Origin: Leishmania martiniquensis
Lineage: Eukaryota > Euglenozoa > Kinetoplastea > Trypanosomatida > Trypanosomatidae
Length of the DNA: 64,000 bases
Direction: 5' to 3'
NCBI RefSeq assembly: GCF_017916325.1
Contig: NC_090155.1
Span: forward strand, 285,501 to 349,500
Below are positions 20,750 through 30,803 of this stretch, piece by piece. The notes under the pieces are model-generated. The model searched no databases. It saw only the letters and a program-made list of their open reading frames with translations, and was not told the DNA's origin. Position 1 is the stretch's first letter. The number at the start of each line of letters is the position of its first letter. Both the position numbers and the translations under genes were made by a program.

Positions 20750-21811
20750 ATGGGCCAAAGCGCGCCAAAGCCAAGCCCGCGGACACAGCGGCCGGCCCGA
20801 CTCAGGCCACAGCAACGGCGTCAGCAACTCGAGGAGCGGGAGACGCAGAAGCCACTGACCTCTACAGAGCATGTGCGGCACCGCCAGCCAACGCTGAAAG
20901 AGCAGTGGCAGGCGAAGCGTGAGGCGAACGCCGCCGCCCGTGAGGCGAACGCCGCGGAGCGGAAGCGAAGAAGAGAAGCCCTGCATGCGGCGCTGGCGGT
21001 TCAGCAGAGGCAAGATGATTGCGAGGAGAATGGTGTCAATGATGTCAACCACAGTTCGCAGAGAGGCGGTGGCGGCAGCGACAGCGATGAAGAACGTCTC
21101 CGGCACGCTCAGGCGGAGGCAATGCTGACCGCGGCGCAAATCAACGCGCAGCTGGCGGCCTTTCAAGCCCTCGCGCTGGGCAACCCCGATGTCGACCAGG
21201 ATCTCGATGAGGCCGGTGCCGACCCGGCCAGCATGTTTGACGGTGACGCGGCGTTGACAGTAGCACTCAAGGTTGCCAAAGGCACCGGATGGAGCCTTGG
21301 GGACGGCAATGACGATGAGGCGATGGCGAGCATCTCCGTGCACAGCTCCGACTACGCAGATGAGGAGTTGATGCAGGGCCTTGATGACCTCGACGAGGAG
21401 ATTGAGCGCGACTTCCAGAGCAGGATCGATGCCCTTCAGCAAGAAATGGCCGAGCATCGGCGGCAGTCCCTTGTGTGCCTGCGTGAGCACAAGGACAAGG
21501 TAGCGGCGCTGCAAGAGCTGCAAAAGGCAAAGCAGATCGAGGCGCAAGTCAAGCAGCTGCTTAACGAACACGAGACACCGCTTCGAGTGCAGATAGAAGC
21601 GCAGCAGGCGATGATAGCTGAACTGGAGAGCGTGATCGCGACACGCAAGCAGCACTCCTTCGCCGCTTTACGCGGCGGAGACAAGCCCACGGCGCTGACA
21701 CAGCTGAAGGAGGCGAAGGGGTTTGAAAAGCAGCTCGAGGAGGCAAAGGCGAAAGTGGCGACACTGGAGGAGCAGAAAAAAAAGCAGCTCCGTAGCACGG
21801 GGGAGGGCTGA
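20750..21811 (+). CDS. Coiled-coil protein with two DM14-like repeats
   Basis: 353 residues. The first about 90 are basic and Gln/Arg-rich (charged helix around residues 20-90), followed by an acidic region and then two similar helical repeats at about 236-270 and 299-333. Each has the pattern of a helix with a charged turn, an A-L-x-x-L segment and A-K-x-x-E-x-Q (for example LQELQKAKQIEAQ and LTQLKEAKGFEKQ). This resembles DM14 repeats of CC2D1/Lgd proteins, although no C2 domain is present. The second residue is Gly (MGQSAP), but residue 6 is Pro rather than Ser/Thr, so N-myristoylation is doubtful. The C-terminus is Lys-rich. The function is unknown; a structural or membrane-trafficking role would be a guess. 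The ATG at 20750 is the first in frame. Confidence 0.7.
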   Translation: MGQSAPKPSPRTQRPARLRPQQRRQQLEERETQKPLTSTEHVRHRQPTLKEQWQAKREANAAAREANAAERKRRREALHAALAVQQRQDDCEENGVNDVNHSSQRGGGGSDSDEERLRHAQAEAMLTAAQINAQLAAFQALALGNPDVDQDLDEAGADPASMFDGDAALTVALKVAKGTGWSLGDGNDDEAMASISVHSSDYADEELMQGLDDLDEEIERDFQSRIDALQQEMAEHRRQSLVCLREHKDKVAALQELQKAKQIEAQVKQLLNEHETPLRVQIEAQQAMIAELESVIATRKQHSFAALRGGDKPTALTQLKEAKGFEKQLEEAKAKVATLEEQKKKQLRSTGEG

Positions 21812-22585
21812 CAACGATTGTCACCAAAGACCTCCTCCCTCCCCACTTGGACTACAATTCTGCGAAGGTGTGCCCGCGTGCCAGCGCATTTGCGAGAAGC
21901 CGTTGTGTCCGTGGTCGCGCACACTCCACTACCCCTAGGTGTTACGGCCCTCACCTTCCCCCTTTTTCCCCAACGCGCACACCGCCCCGACCTCTCGCTT
22001 CCCTTATTTATTTATTTTTGCGCGTGTGAGTTTTTACCACCACCCCCACCCCCTCGCCCCCTTCCCACCAGTGTCACCACCTGCTCCTCTTACCTCTTCT
22101 CCCTCGCATATATACAGAGTGCAGAAACAACAGAACGGAACCCCATCTTGCGGTACGCAGAGGCGCACCGTCCACTTATAACCGACACCATCGCGGCCGT
22201 CAGCTGCAGGCGCGATCCTCTCTCCGCCTTCCCGACCCCGACCCGACCTTCCACCCTGTGGCACATCCGTTGTGAAGACCGTCTGCTGAAGGTGTGTCCT
22301 CGAGATGCTACCGTTGCTCCAATCCCTGATACGGATAGCCCACTTCGGACCCCTCGTGTACGGCCATCTGTACCACTTCCTCCGTTGAGCCCGACCTCCT
22401 CCACGTATCAAACCCCTCCCTTTTGCACCTCCCCTCAATCCCCTTCGTCTCCCTTTTGCCCCACACCTTCTCACATCTGAATAGGCAGGACCACAGGAGA
22501 GGCCGGTTTACCCCCTTCGGCACTCCCGTCCAGCTTCGCTGGCGCCTCCTCACCTTCTCGTACAGAGCAACGCTGCGCCCCTCCC
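21812..22585. other. Intergenic sequence before the tandem array
   Basis: Pyrimidine-rich sequence with T/A runs near 22007-22018 (TTATTTATTTATTTTTG). No coding region is supported. It does not match the repeat unit that begins at about 22586. Confidence 0.6.
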
Positions 22586-23650
22586 CTCCCTCCCTCGCCT
22601 TCTCTGCGCCTTCGCATGCCGCTGCAGGATTACTACACAAGTGAGTTTCTGATGTAATGAGTCCGAGCCCTCCCGTGGCGCCGAGTGGATAACCCTGTCT
22701 ACCAAGCAATGAAGCGCTGTGCATGCTATGTGGGGCGAAGCCGTGTGCGTGCGTGTGTACGTACGCTGCCACGCACATGTGTGTGATGACACACCAAAGC
22801 AGGGAATCTCTTGTCGAGCGCCGACGCGCGTCGCCGGTGTGGTGACATGACACACTTTGAGTAACCGAATCCATTCATCGAGTTGGCTGACCCGTGTGCG
22901 TGTGTGCGCTTCCGTCCCCCCCCCCTCTCTCTCATACATACACACGCACCACCCCAAATGACGAGTGTGGCATCTCTCCACGGACACCGCATTCGCACTG
23001 CGGTGCGTGACATCATTGTTGCCTTCGAACCTAATACCAGGGCCGATGGGTGTGTGCGTGTTGTGTGTGTGTGTGTATGTGTGTGTGAGCCGACGAGTGC
23101 GTGGCGCGACTGCATGATGAACTCAGGTCTGCGACGAACAACTCGTCTGAGCGTCCTCGCTGATGAACTCATACGCCTTTTGCTTCCTCACTGACGGGCA
23201 GTCGCTGCTGCTGTGCGGCGCGGTGTGTGCGCGCGTGGATGGCAAAGAGAGGGGCGAGGCGGCGGTGTACGAGCACACATGGAGCGTGTGTGTGCGCTGC
23301 GGCGCCCCTCCCTCCTCCCCACCGCCCCCGAGCTCTCCTTCGCACTGCGCGTCGTGCAGGCGCGTCGCCGGTCGCCTCCGCGAGTGCCGGTGCTCGCCCT
23401 GGACTTCTCTGTTGGCGGCACATGATTCAACACTCGGATGAACTTGTCCTCCGCAGAGTCCCACTGCTGCTCTCTGAGGAGGCGCGGTGTGCACGAGGCT
23501 GCAGTGATACATCCTAATGACCGTGCCTGTGTGTGTGTGTGTGTGCCTTTGCATGTCTGAGCGAACGCGTAACAGCGCTGCCGCAAGCCCCACTAGCGGT
23601 GTGTCACCGCTGCTGCCTGTCCTTCCGTGCTGGCGTCCAGCCTGCCCCCC
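22586..23650. repeat. Tandem repeat copy 1
   Basis: Full-length 1065-base unit. The 5' boundary is defined by CTCCCTCCCTCGCCT, which recurs at the start of every copy; bases before 22586 do not match the end of a unit. Confidence 0.9.
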
Positions 23651-24714
23651 CTCCCTCCCTCGCCTTCTCTGCGCCTTCGCATGCCGCTGCAGGATTACTA
23701 CACAAGTGAGTTTCTGATGTAATGAGTCCGAGCCCTCCCGTGGCGCCGAGTGGATAACCCTGTCTACCAAGCAATGAAGCGCTGTGCATGCTATGTGGGG
23801 CGAAGCCGTGTGCGTGCGTGTGTACGTACGCTGCCACGCACATGTGTGTGATGACACACCAAAGCAGGGAATCTCTTGTCGAGCGCCGACGCGCGTCGCC
23901 GGTGTGGTGACATGACACACTTTGAGTAACCGAATCCATTCATCGAGTTGGCTGACCCGTGTGCGTGTGTGCGCTTCCGTCCCCCCCCCCTCTCTCTCAT
24001 ACATACACACGCACCACCCCAAATGACGAGTGTGGCATCTCTCCACGGACACCGCATTCGCACTGCGGTGCGTGACATCATTGTTGCCTTCGAACCTAAT
24101 ACCAGGGCCGATGGGTGTGTGCGTGTTGTGTGTGTGTGTGTATGTGTGTGTGAGCCGACGAGTGCGTGGCGCGACTGCATGATGAACTCAGGTCTGCGAC
24201 GAACAACTCGTCTGAGCGTCCTCGCTGATGAACTCATACGCCTTTTGCTTCCTCACTGACGGGCAGTCGCTGCTGCTGTGCGGCGCGGTGTGTGCGCGCG
24301 TGGATGGCAAAGAGAGGGGCGAGGCGGCGGTGTACGAGCACACATGGAGCGTGTGTGTGCGCTGCGGCGCCCCTCCCTCCTCCCCACCGCCCCCGAGCTC
24401 TCCTTCGCACTGCGCGTCGTGCAGGCGCGTCGCCGGTCGCCTCCGCGAGTGCCGGTGCTCGCCCTGGACTTCTCTGTTGGCGGCACATGATTCAACACTC
24501 GGATGAACTTGTCCTCCGCAGAGTCCCACTGCTGCTCTCTGAGGAGGCGCGGTGTGCACGAGGCTGCAGTGATACATCCTAATGACCGTGCCTGTGTGTG
24601 TGTGTGTGTGCCTTTGCATGTCTGAGCGAACGCGTAACAGCGCTGCCGCAAGCCCCACTAGCGGTGTGTCACCGCTGCTGCCTGTCCTTCCGTGCTGGCG
24701 TCCAGCCTGCCCCC
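23651..24714. repeat. Tandem repeat copy 2
   Basis: Full-length 1064-base unit. It shares with copy 1 the shorter C run in the CCTCCCCACCGCC segment and differs there by one C from copies 3 and 4. Confidence 0.9.
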
Positions 24715-25779
24715 CTCCCTCCCTCGCCTTCTCTGCGCCTTCGCATGCCGCTGCAGGATTACTACACAAGTGAGTTTCTGATGTAATGAGTCCGAGCCCT
24801 CCCGTGGCGCCGAGTGGATAACCCTGTCTACCAAGCAATGAAGCGCTGTGCATGCTATGTGGGGCGAAGCCGTGTGCGTGCGTGTGTACGTACGCTGCCA
24901 CGCACATGTGTGTGATGACACACCAAAGCAGGGAATCTCTTGTCGAGCGCCGACGCGCGTCGCCGGTGTGGTGACATGACACACTTTGAGTAACCGAATC
25001 CATTCATCGAGTTGGCTGACCCGTGTGCGTGTGTGCGCTTCCGTCCCCCCCCCCTCTCTCTCATACATACACACGCACCACCCCAAATGACGAGTGTGGC
25101 ATCTCTCCACGGACACCGCATTCGCACTGCGGTGCGTGACATCATTGTTGCCTTCGAACCTAATACCAGGGCCGATGGGTGTGTGCGTGTTGTGTGTGTG
25201 TGTGTATGTGTGTGTGAGCCGACGAGTGCGTGGCGCGACTGCATGATGAACTCAGGTCTGCGACGAACAACTCGTCTGAGCGTCCTCGCTGATGAACTCA
25301 TACGCCTTTTGCTTCCTCACTGACGGGCAGTCGCTGCTGCTGTGCGGCGCGGTGTGTGCGCGCGTGGATGGCAAAGAGAGGGGCGAGGCGGCGGTGTACG
25401 AGCACACATGGAGCGTGTGTGTGCGCTGCGGCGCCCCTCCCTCCTCCCCCACCGCCCCCGAGCTCTCCTTCGCACTGCGCGTCGTGCAGGCGCGTCGCCG
25501 GTCGCCTCCGCGAGTGCCGGTGCTCGCCCTGGACTTCTCTGTTGGCGGCACATGATTCAACACTCGGATGAACTTGTCCTCCGCAGAGTCCCACTGCTGC
25601 TCTCTGAGGAGGCGCGGTGTGCACGAGGCTGCAGTGATACATCCTAATGACCGTGCCTGTGTGTGTGTGTGTGTGCCTTTGCATGTCTGAGCGAACGCGT
25701 AACAGCGCTGCCGCAAGCCCCACTAGCGGTGTGTCACCGCTGCTGCCTGTCCTTCCGTGCTGGCGTCCAGCCTGCCCCC
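24715..25779. repeat. Tandem repeat copy 3
   Basis: Full-length 1065-base unit, with one extra C in the CCTCCCCCACCGCC segment compared with copies 1 and 2. That shifts the weak open frames and argues against coding constraint. Confidence 0.9.
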
Positions 25780-26584
25780 CTCCCTCCCTCGCCTTCTCTG
25801 CGCCTTCGCATGCCGCTGCAGGATTACTACACAAGTGAGTTTCTGATGTAATGAGTCCGAGCCCTCCCGTGGCGCCGAGTGGATAACCCTGTCTACCAAG
25901 CAATGAAGCGCTGTGCATGCTATGTGGGGCGAAGCCGTGTGCGTGCGTGTGTACGTACGCTGCCACGCACATGTGTGTGATGACACACCAAAGCAGGGAA
26001 TCTCTTGTCGAGCGCCGACGCGCGTCGCCGGTGTGGTGACATGACACACTTTGAGTAACCGAATCCATTCATCGAGTTGGCTGACCCGTGTGCGTGTGTG
26101 CGCTTCCGTCCCCCCCCCCTCTCTCTCATACATACACACGCACCACCCCAAATGACGAGTGTGGCATCTCTCCACGGACACCGCATTCGCACTGCGGTGC
26201 GTGACATCATTGTTGCCTTCGAACCTAATACCAGAGCCGATGGGTGTGTGCGTGTTGTGTGTGTGTGTGTATGTGTGTGTGAGCCGACGAGTGCGTGGCG
26301 CGACTGCATGATGAACTCAGGTCTGCGACGAACAACTCGTCTGAGCGTCCTCGCTGATGAACTCATACGCCTTTTGCTTCCTCACTGACGGGCAGTCGCT
26401 GCTGCTGTGCGGCGCGGTGTGTGCGCGCGTGGATGGCAAAGAGAGGGGCGAGGCGGCGGTGTACGAGCACACATGGAGCGTGTGTGTGCGCTGCGGCGCC
26501 CCTCCCTCCTCCCCCACCGCCCCCGAGCTCTCCTTCGCACTGCGCGTCGTGCAGGCGCGTCGCCGGTCGCCTCCGCGAGTGCCG
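25780..26584. repeat. Tandem repeat copy 4, truncated
   Basis: Matches the unit up to GCGAGTGCCG and then diverges into unique sequence, so about 260 bases of the unit are missing. It carries the G-to-A difference near 26235. Confidence 0.9.
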
Positions 26585-27500
26585 TGGCGCGCTGACGGGT
26601 GGAGGCGTCTGTGAGTAGAAGTGGCTGGTTACGGTGCCGTCGCGCGGAACTGGGATCGCCTCAGAGGAACTTTGGAGGGATGAAATAGCGGGTCACGCGT
26701 GGCGGTGCATGAACGGAGGAGGAGCGCGGAGTAGGCGAGCGTGAAAGGCAGTGTGCGTATTCCGTCTTGTAGGAGGTAGCGAGTGTGTTAGGAGAACTGG
26801 TGGCAGTAGCAGAGTGTGAGTTGCCAGCGCGGGGCCTTGCGAGGACCTCGCGTGGATATTAAAAGGAAGGGGTGGGTGGCACCGAGCGGAGAAGGCGCAG
26901 GAGTTTTGAAAGGCGGAAGTGAGGGAGATAATGTCGAGGGGGTGGCCAAAGCAGGTGCTCTTGGAACGGCTCTTGGGTAGCGCCCGGACAGGGGTTGAGG
27001 CGAGCGCCTGTCCTGGGGTGGTAGAGGTGCAGTCATGCAGCCTTCCGAGCGCAACGTATCACGAACATCTCTTCTCCCCTCCCTCTTGTCAAGGAGGCTT
27101 TCCATTTGATGTACTTCGTAAGGTGCTCCGCTGTGCTCCTCACGCATACGGCGATGTGTGATTCTACCCATGCGATGTCTTGTTGTCGCGTGCACCTGCT
27201 GAGGATTGAGGCAACTCGCTGACTCAGGCCCGCACAGACACACTAACACAGAAGCACACACATCATCTCCCCCACCTATCCTCTCCTCCTCTTCAGCTGT
27301 GACCCTCCACTTTTCGTCTGCTCTTATGACACGCACCCCCCCCTCCCCTCCTCTCGCACTGACGCACACGCGCTTTCAAGAGTCATCACGCCCGACTTGT
27401 CTCTGTTGTCTCCGCAACTGCTGCTGAAACGTACGCACCCGCTCACACAGATAGTTTCTTGCGCATCTTCGCGTTCTCTGGTGTGGTCCGTGGCCGAGCC
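26585..27500. other. Unique sequence between the array and NSF, with a purine-rich part
   Basis: From about 26590 to 26935 the + strand is purine/G-rich (GGAGGAGGAGCGCGG, AAGGAAGGGG), opposite to the pyrimidine-rich norm of the other gaps. From about 27200 the usual C/T-rich character returns, with CACACAG (AG at 27449-27450) as a likely acceptor for NSF. No coding region is supported on either strand. Confidence 0.55.
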
Positions 27501-29717
27501 ATGAACCGCTACTTCAGCGTCTGCTCCGTCCCAACGGATAATGACACGAGAACAAACTGCATCTTTCTGAACACGCGGGACTTTGCCGAAGTGGCGGGCC
27601 ATCAGGCAGCAGCCGCCTGCAGCCCCTTCGTGGTGCTGGTTCAGGGCTTCCCTTTTACGGTGTGCCCTAGCGATGTCGTAGAGCGTGGCGCGGTGGCGAT
27701 GAACAGCATTCAGCGCCGCCTCCTTGGCGTCTCGACTGGGGCGCGCAGCACGGTGGTACTGGAGCCGTTCCCGTCGAGGGTACCGGACATGCGCATCCTC
27801 AAGATTCAAGTGGAGCCGATATCGGCGCGGCAGTCGATAACGCTGGACTGTCAAGCCTGCGTTTCCCATATGGAGAAACTTTTCCGTGGTCAATACTTTC
27901 GCATCGCGCAGCAGCTGGCCATTGTCATGGACTCGGGCGAGCGAATGCGCGCCACTGTGGTGGCGACGGAGCTGGTGGAATCGAATGAGGCGTCTGCTGC
28001 GAGCCTGGACATTGGTTGCTTTACCCCAGGTGTGTCTCAGGTAATCATTACCGCCAGTGAGTCTAGCGGCATCGCCCTGATGAACGTGTCAGAGGCGCAG
28101 ATGGATGCACAGCAGCCGCAGCTGCTGCGCAATTTCAACCTGGAGAATCTTGGCATTGGTGGCCTCCGGGCTGAGTTTGGTCAGGTCTTCCGTCGCGCAT
28201 TCGCGAGTCGCATGCTGAAGCCGTCCTTCATCAAGAAGCTTGGTCTGAAGCACGTCAAGGGTGTGCTGCTGTTCGGCCCTCCTGGAACGGGTAAAACACT
28301 CATTGCCCGTAAAATTGGTGAGATCCTGAACTGCCACGAGCCCAAGATCGTGAACGGTCCGGAGGTCTTCAACAAGTTCGTTGGCGGCACCGAAGAAAAC
28401 ATTCGAAAGCTCTTCGCAGACGCGGAGAAGGAGCAGGCCGAGAAAGGCGACCAATCGCGACTGCACCTCATCATCTTCGATGAGTTCGACGCCATCTGCA
28501 AGCAGCGTGGCGCCGTGCGGGACTCGACGGGAGTAAACGACAACGTTGTCAACCAGTTGCTGTCGAAGATCGACGGTGTGAACTCACTGAACAACGTTCT
28601 CTTGATCGGCATGACGAACCGCATCGATCTGATCGATGAGGCGATCTTGCGCCCAGGTCGCTTTGAGGTTCACGTGGAGATCGGCTTGCCAGATGAGCCA
28701 GGCCGCGTGGAAATCTTCCGCATCCACACGCGCGGTATGCGGGAGAACAACATCATGTCCACCGACATCAGCTTAGAGGAGCTAGGGAAGATGACAAAGA
28801 ACTACTCCGGTGCCGAGATCGAGGGCGTCGTGCGCGACGCGACGTCGAACGCGTTCAACCGCCACATCGACCTGGACCACCCTGACAAGATGGTCGACGA
28901 CACAAACGTGCTTGTCACGCGCGAGGACTTCATGAAGGCGGTGGAGGAGGTGACGCCGGCGTTCGGCCAGGCTAAGGAGGAGTGCGCCAACCTGCGTCGT
29001 GGCGGCATCATCGACTACGGGGACTCGTGGGAGGTGGTCAAGTCGCGCTGCAAGCGCTACACCGACCAGCTTAACGCTGCTGGCAAGCGCATCGACTCCC
29101 TCGCCGTGCTCATCGACGGCGCCCCTGGAAGCGGCAAGTCCGCGGTCAGCGCGTACCTGGCGGAAATCGCTGACTTTCCCTACCTCAAAGTGGTGTCGGC
29201 TGAGGACATGGTCGGCTACAGCGAGATGCAGCGAGTGAACATTCTGCGTAAGGCCTTCGAGGACGCGTACAAGTCTCCAGCCAGCTGTGTGATCCTTGAC
29301 GACCTTGAGCGCCTCATCGACTTCTCACAACTCGGCGGACGCTACAGCAACACGCTGCTCCAGGCACTTTTGGTGCTGATCAAGCGCCGGCCACCGGAGG
29401 GGAGGAAACTCTTGGTGGTGGGCACTACGGCGCAGTACGACATCATGGACAGCCTGGAGCTGGGGGCGTGCTTCTCGGTGAAGCTGCACCTGCCGAGCGT
29501 TCCTGTGTCAGCGATTCCGAAGGTGTGCGAGGGGCTCGGCCTCGCCTTCGCCTCTCCGCAGGACATGGGCAGTTGTTTGAGCCTCATGTCGCATGACGTT
29601 CCAATGAAACAGCTAATGCTGCTCCTGGAGATGGCGTCGGAGCAGAAGGACAGCGGGCGGCCGCTCATCACGTACCAGTCCATGTCGCGGGCTAAGGAGT
29701 CTGTCGGCGAGTACTAA
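27501..29717 (+). CDS. NSF: N-ethylmaleimide-sensitive fusion protein (NSF/Sec18) AAA+ ATPase
   Basis: 738 residues, close to the usual 740-760 of NSF. The N-domain (about 1-200) is followed by D1 with Walker A GPPGTGKT at about 259, Walker B IIFDEFDA near 323, and the sensor/arginine segment NRIDLIDEAILRPGRFE. D2 has a Walker A GAPGSGKS at about 540 and the NSF-type ILDDLERLIDF near 598. NSF hexamers, with SNAP adaptors, take apart SNARE complexes after membrane fusion and act in the cytosol on Golgi, endosomal and plasma membranes. The D1 motifs are complete for hydrolysis; the D2 domain has the divergent form typical of NSF. The ATG at 27501 is the first in frame after the acceptor-like AG at 27449-27450. 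Confidence 0.96.
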   Translation: MNRYFSVCSVPTDNDTRTNCIFLNTRDFAEVAGHQAAAACSPFVVLVQGFPFTVCPSDVVERGAVAMNSIQRRLLGVSTGARSTVVLEPFPSRVPDMRILKIQVEPISARQSITLDCQACVSHMEKLFRGQYFRIAQQLAIVMDSGERMRATVVATELVESNEASAASLDIGCFTPGVSQVIITASESSGIALMNVSEAQMDAQQPQLLRNFNLENLGIGGLRAEFGQVFRRAFASRMLKPSFIKKLGLKHVKGVLLFGPPGTGKTLIARKIGEILNCHEPKIVNGPEVFNKFVGGTEENIRKLFADAEKEQAEKGDQSRLHLIIFDEFDAICKQRGAVRDSTGVNDNVVNQLLSKIDGVNSLNNVLLIGMTNRIDLIDEAILRPGRFEVHVEIGLPDEPGRVEIFRIHTRGMRENNIMSTDISLEELGKMTKNYSGAEIEGVVRDATSNAFNRHIDLDHPDKMVDDTNVLVTREDFMKAVEEVTPAFGQAKEECANLRRGGIIDYGDSWEVVKSRCKRYTDQLNAAGKRIDSLAVLIDGAPGSGKSAVSAYLAEIADFPYLKVVSAEDMVGYSEMQRVNILRKAFEDAYKSPASCVILDDLERLIDFSQLGGRYSNTLLQALLVLIKRRPPEGRKLLVVGTTAQYDIMDSLELGACFSVKLHLPSVPVSAIPKVCEGLGLAFASPQDMGSCLSLMSHDVPMKQLMLLLEMASEQKDSGRPLITYQSMSRAKESVGEY

Positions 29718-30803
29718 GGATACGAACGCGCCGTCGTGAATGTGGGTGTTTCGATGCCCTTTGCAGGCTCCCTCCCCTTCGGCGCAGCCTTCACGCCGAA
29801 CGACGCTGACGGGTACGTCGCTAACCCCCCTCACACACACACACCTTCCTCCTCCTCCGTAGCCGCGCAGGCAGACACACTCCCAACTGCGCCAGGTGCC
29901 GCCCTTCGCCTCTCCCGACCCCCAAGCGCTTCTGTGACTCTCTTGTGCGGGTAGGCTCACACTGTTGGTGCTCGCAGATGGGGCTGAGGTGCTTTTTTTA
30001 TTTGGCTGATTAGCTGCTCGTTTCAGTCACGCCTCTGATGTCTTTCGTGTTCATTGTCGAACGAGGCGCCAGCACCAGTCGCTGTGATTTCGCTCGATTG
30101 ATCGCCCCCACCCCCTCTTCTCCCTTCCCTTCCCCCTTCTTTTCCCTTAATGGGGTTGTGTGTGTGCGCGCGCGCGCGTTCGTGAGTGTTCGGGGTGACG
30201 GTGGAAGAGGCGCGGCTCCATGCGTTGTAGTTGTCCCTGGCGGTTGTTGCATCCCACCGTGTCGAGGCCATCGGTTGCTATGAGTATATGCCCCTTCCTG
30301 CGTGCCGCTCAACGCTTTTGTGAAGGTCTATGGTGCTGGCGTACACGGCGATTGCAGACATCGATGCGGAGGAGGAGGGACAGGAATGATGCAAAAGCTC
30401 CGCTGTGCAGCACGAAAGTGGGCAGGTGCCATGACGACTGACCCTTTCTCTCTGCGCTGGGTGGCCCCCTTCGTTGTGTGGGCAGAGAAAGCGCAGTGAG
30501 GGGCGAGGCAGCGTTTATGATGCGGTCACACTCTATGACGCAGACGAGGTGGTCTTATCGTGGCGAAGCCGCCGCTTTTCTCCTCCATTTCACTTCTCTC
30601 GCTCTGTCTCCTGCCAACACACACTGCCTTTCCCGGGTGTCTCGGGCCCCTCCCCCACCCCTCTGTGCGGAAGTGCGGGGTGGAGTGGCGAGTCTCTTCT
30701 TGCTGCTTTTGCCTACCCCCTGCCTGCCAGCGCCGACGCGAGATGCGGCACATGTGCACGCGCATACACACATATACGTGTAGACGTCTTCATCTTCCGA
30801 GCT
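29718..30803. other. Intergenic region, NSF to GRAM-like gene
   Basis: No gene is supported. CG/CA-rich and C/T-rich runs are present (30165-30180, 30575-30660). TGTAG at 30779-30783 is a possible acceptor for the gene at 30804. Confidence 0.6.

Larger units (their letters stand above)
22586..26584. repeat. Tandem array of a ~1065-bp repeat, about 3.75 copies
   Basis: The same unit starts at about 22586, 23651, 24715 and 25780, giving periods of 1065, 1064 and 1065 bases. The last copy stops at about 26584 after roughly 805 bases. By eye the copies are almost identical: differences are single bases in C runs and a G/A change in copy 4 (ACCAGAGCC against ACCAGGGCC). Each unit holds a C/T tract with CTGCAG, a 12-base perfect palindrome CGACGCGCGTCG (22822-22833 in copy 1), a small hairpin GTGTGT-GATG-ACACAC, a run of 9-10 Cs followed by CT repeats, and TG-rich stretches. 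Open frames of up to 309 codons on the minus strand cross copy boundaries, are His/Thr/Arg-rich and recur only because the DNA repeats, so they are not credible genes. The near-identity suggests recent amplification or ongoing homogenisation. True copy number could be higher if the assembly collapsed it. Confidence 0.95.

Noticed and set aside
22674..22745. tRNA-like internal promoter words (TGGCGCCGAGTGG and GGGGCGAAGCC) in the repeat
   Set aside because: The second word lacks the TTC of a B box and no cloverleaf could be drawn around the pair.
23123..24052. 309-codon minus-strand open frame in the tandem repeat
   Set aside because: His/Thr/Arg-rich low complexity, crosses a copy boundary, changes with single-base C-run differences between copies, and opposes the direction of all the real genes.
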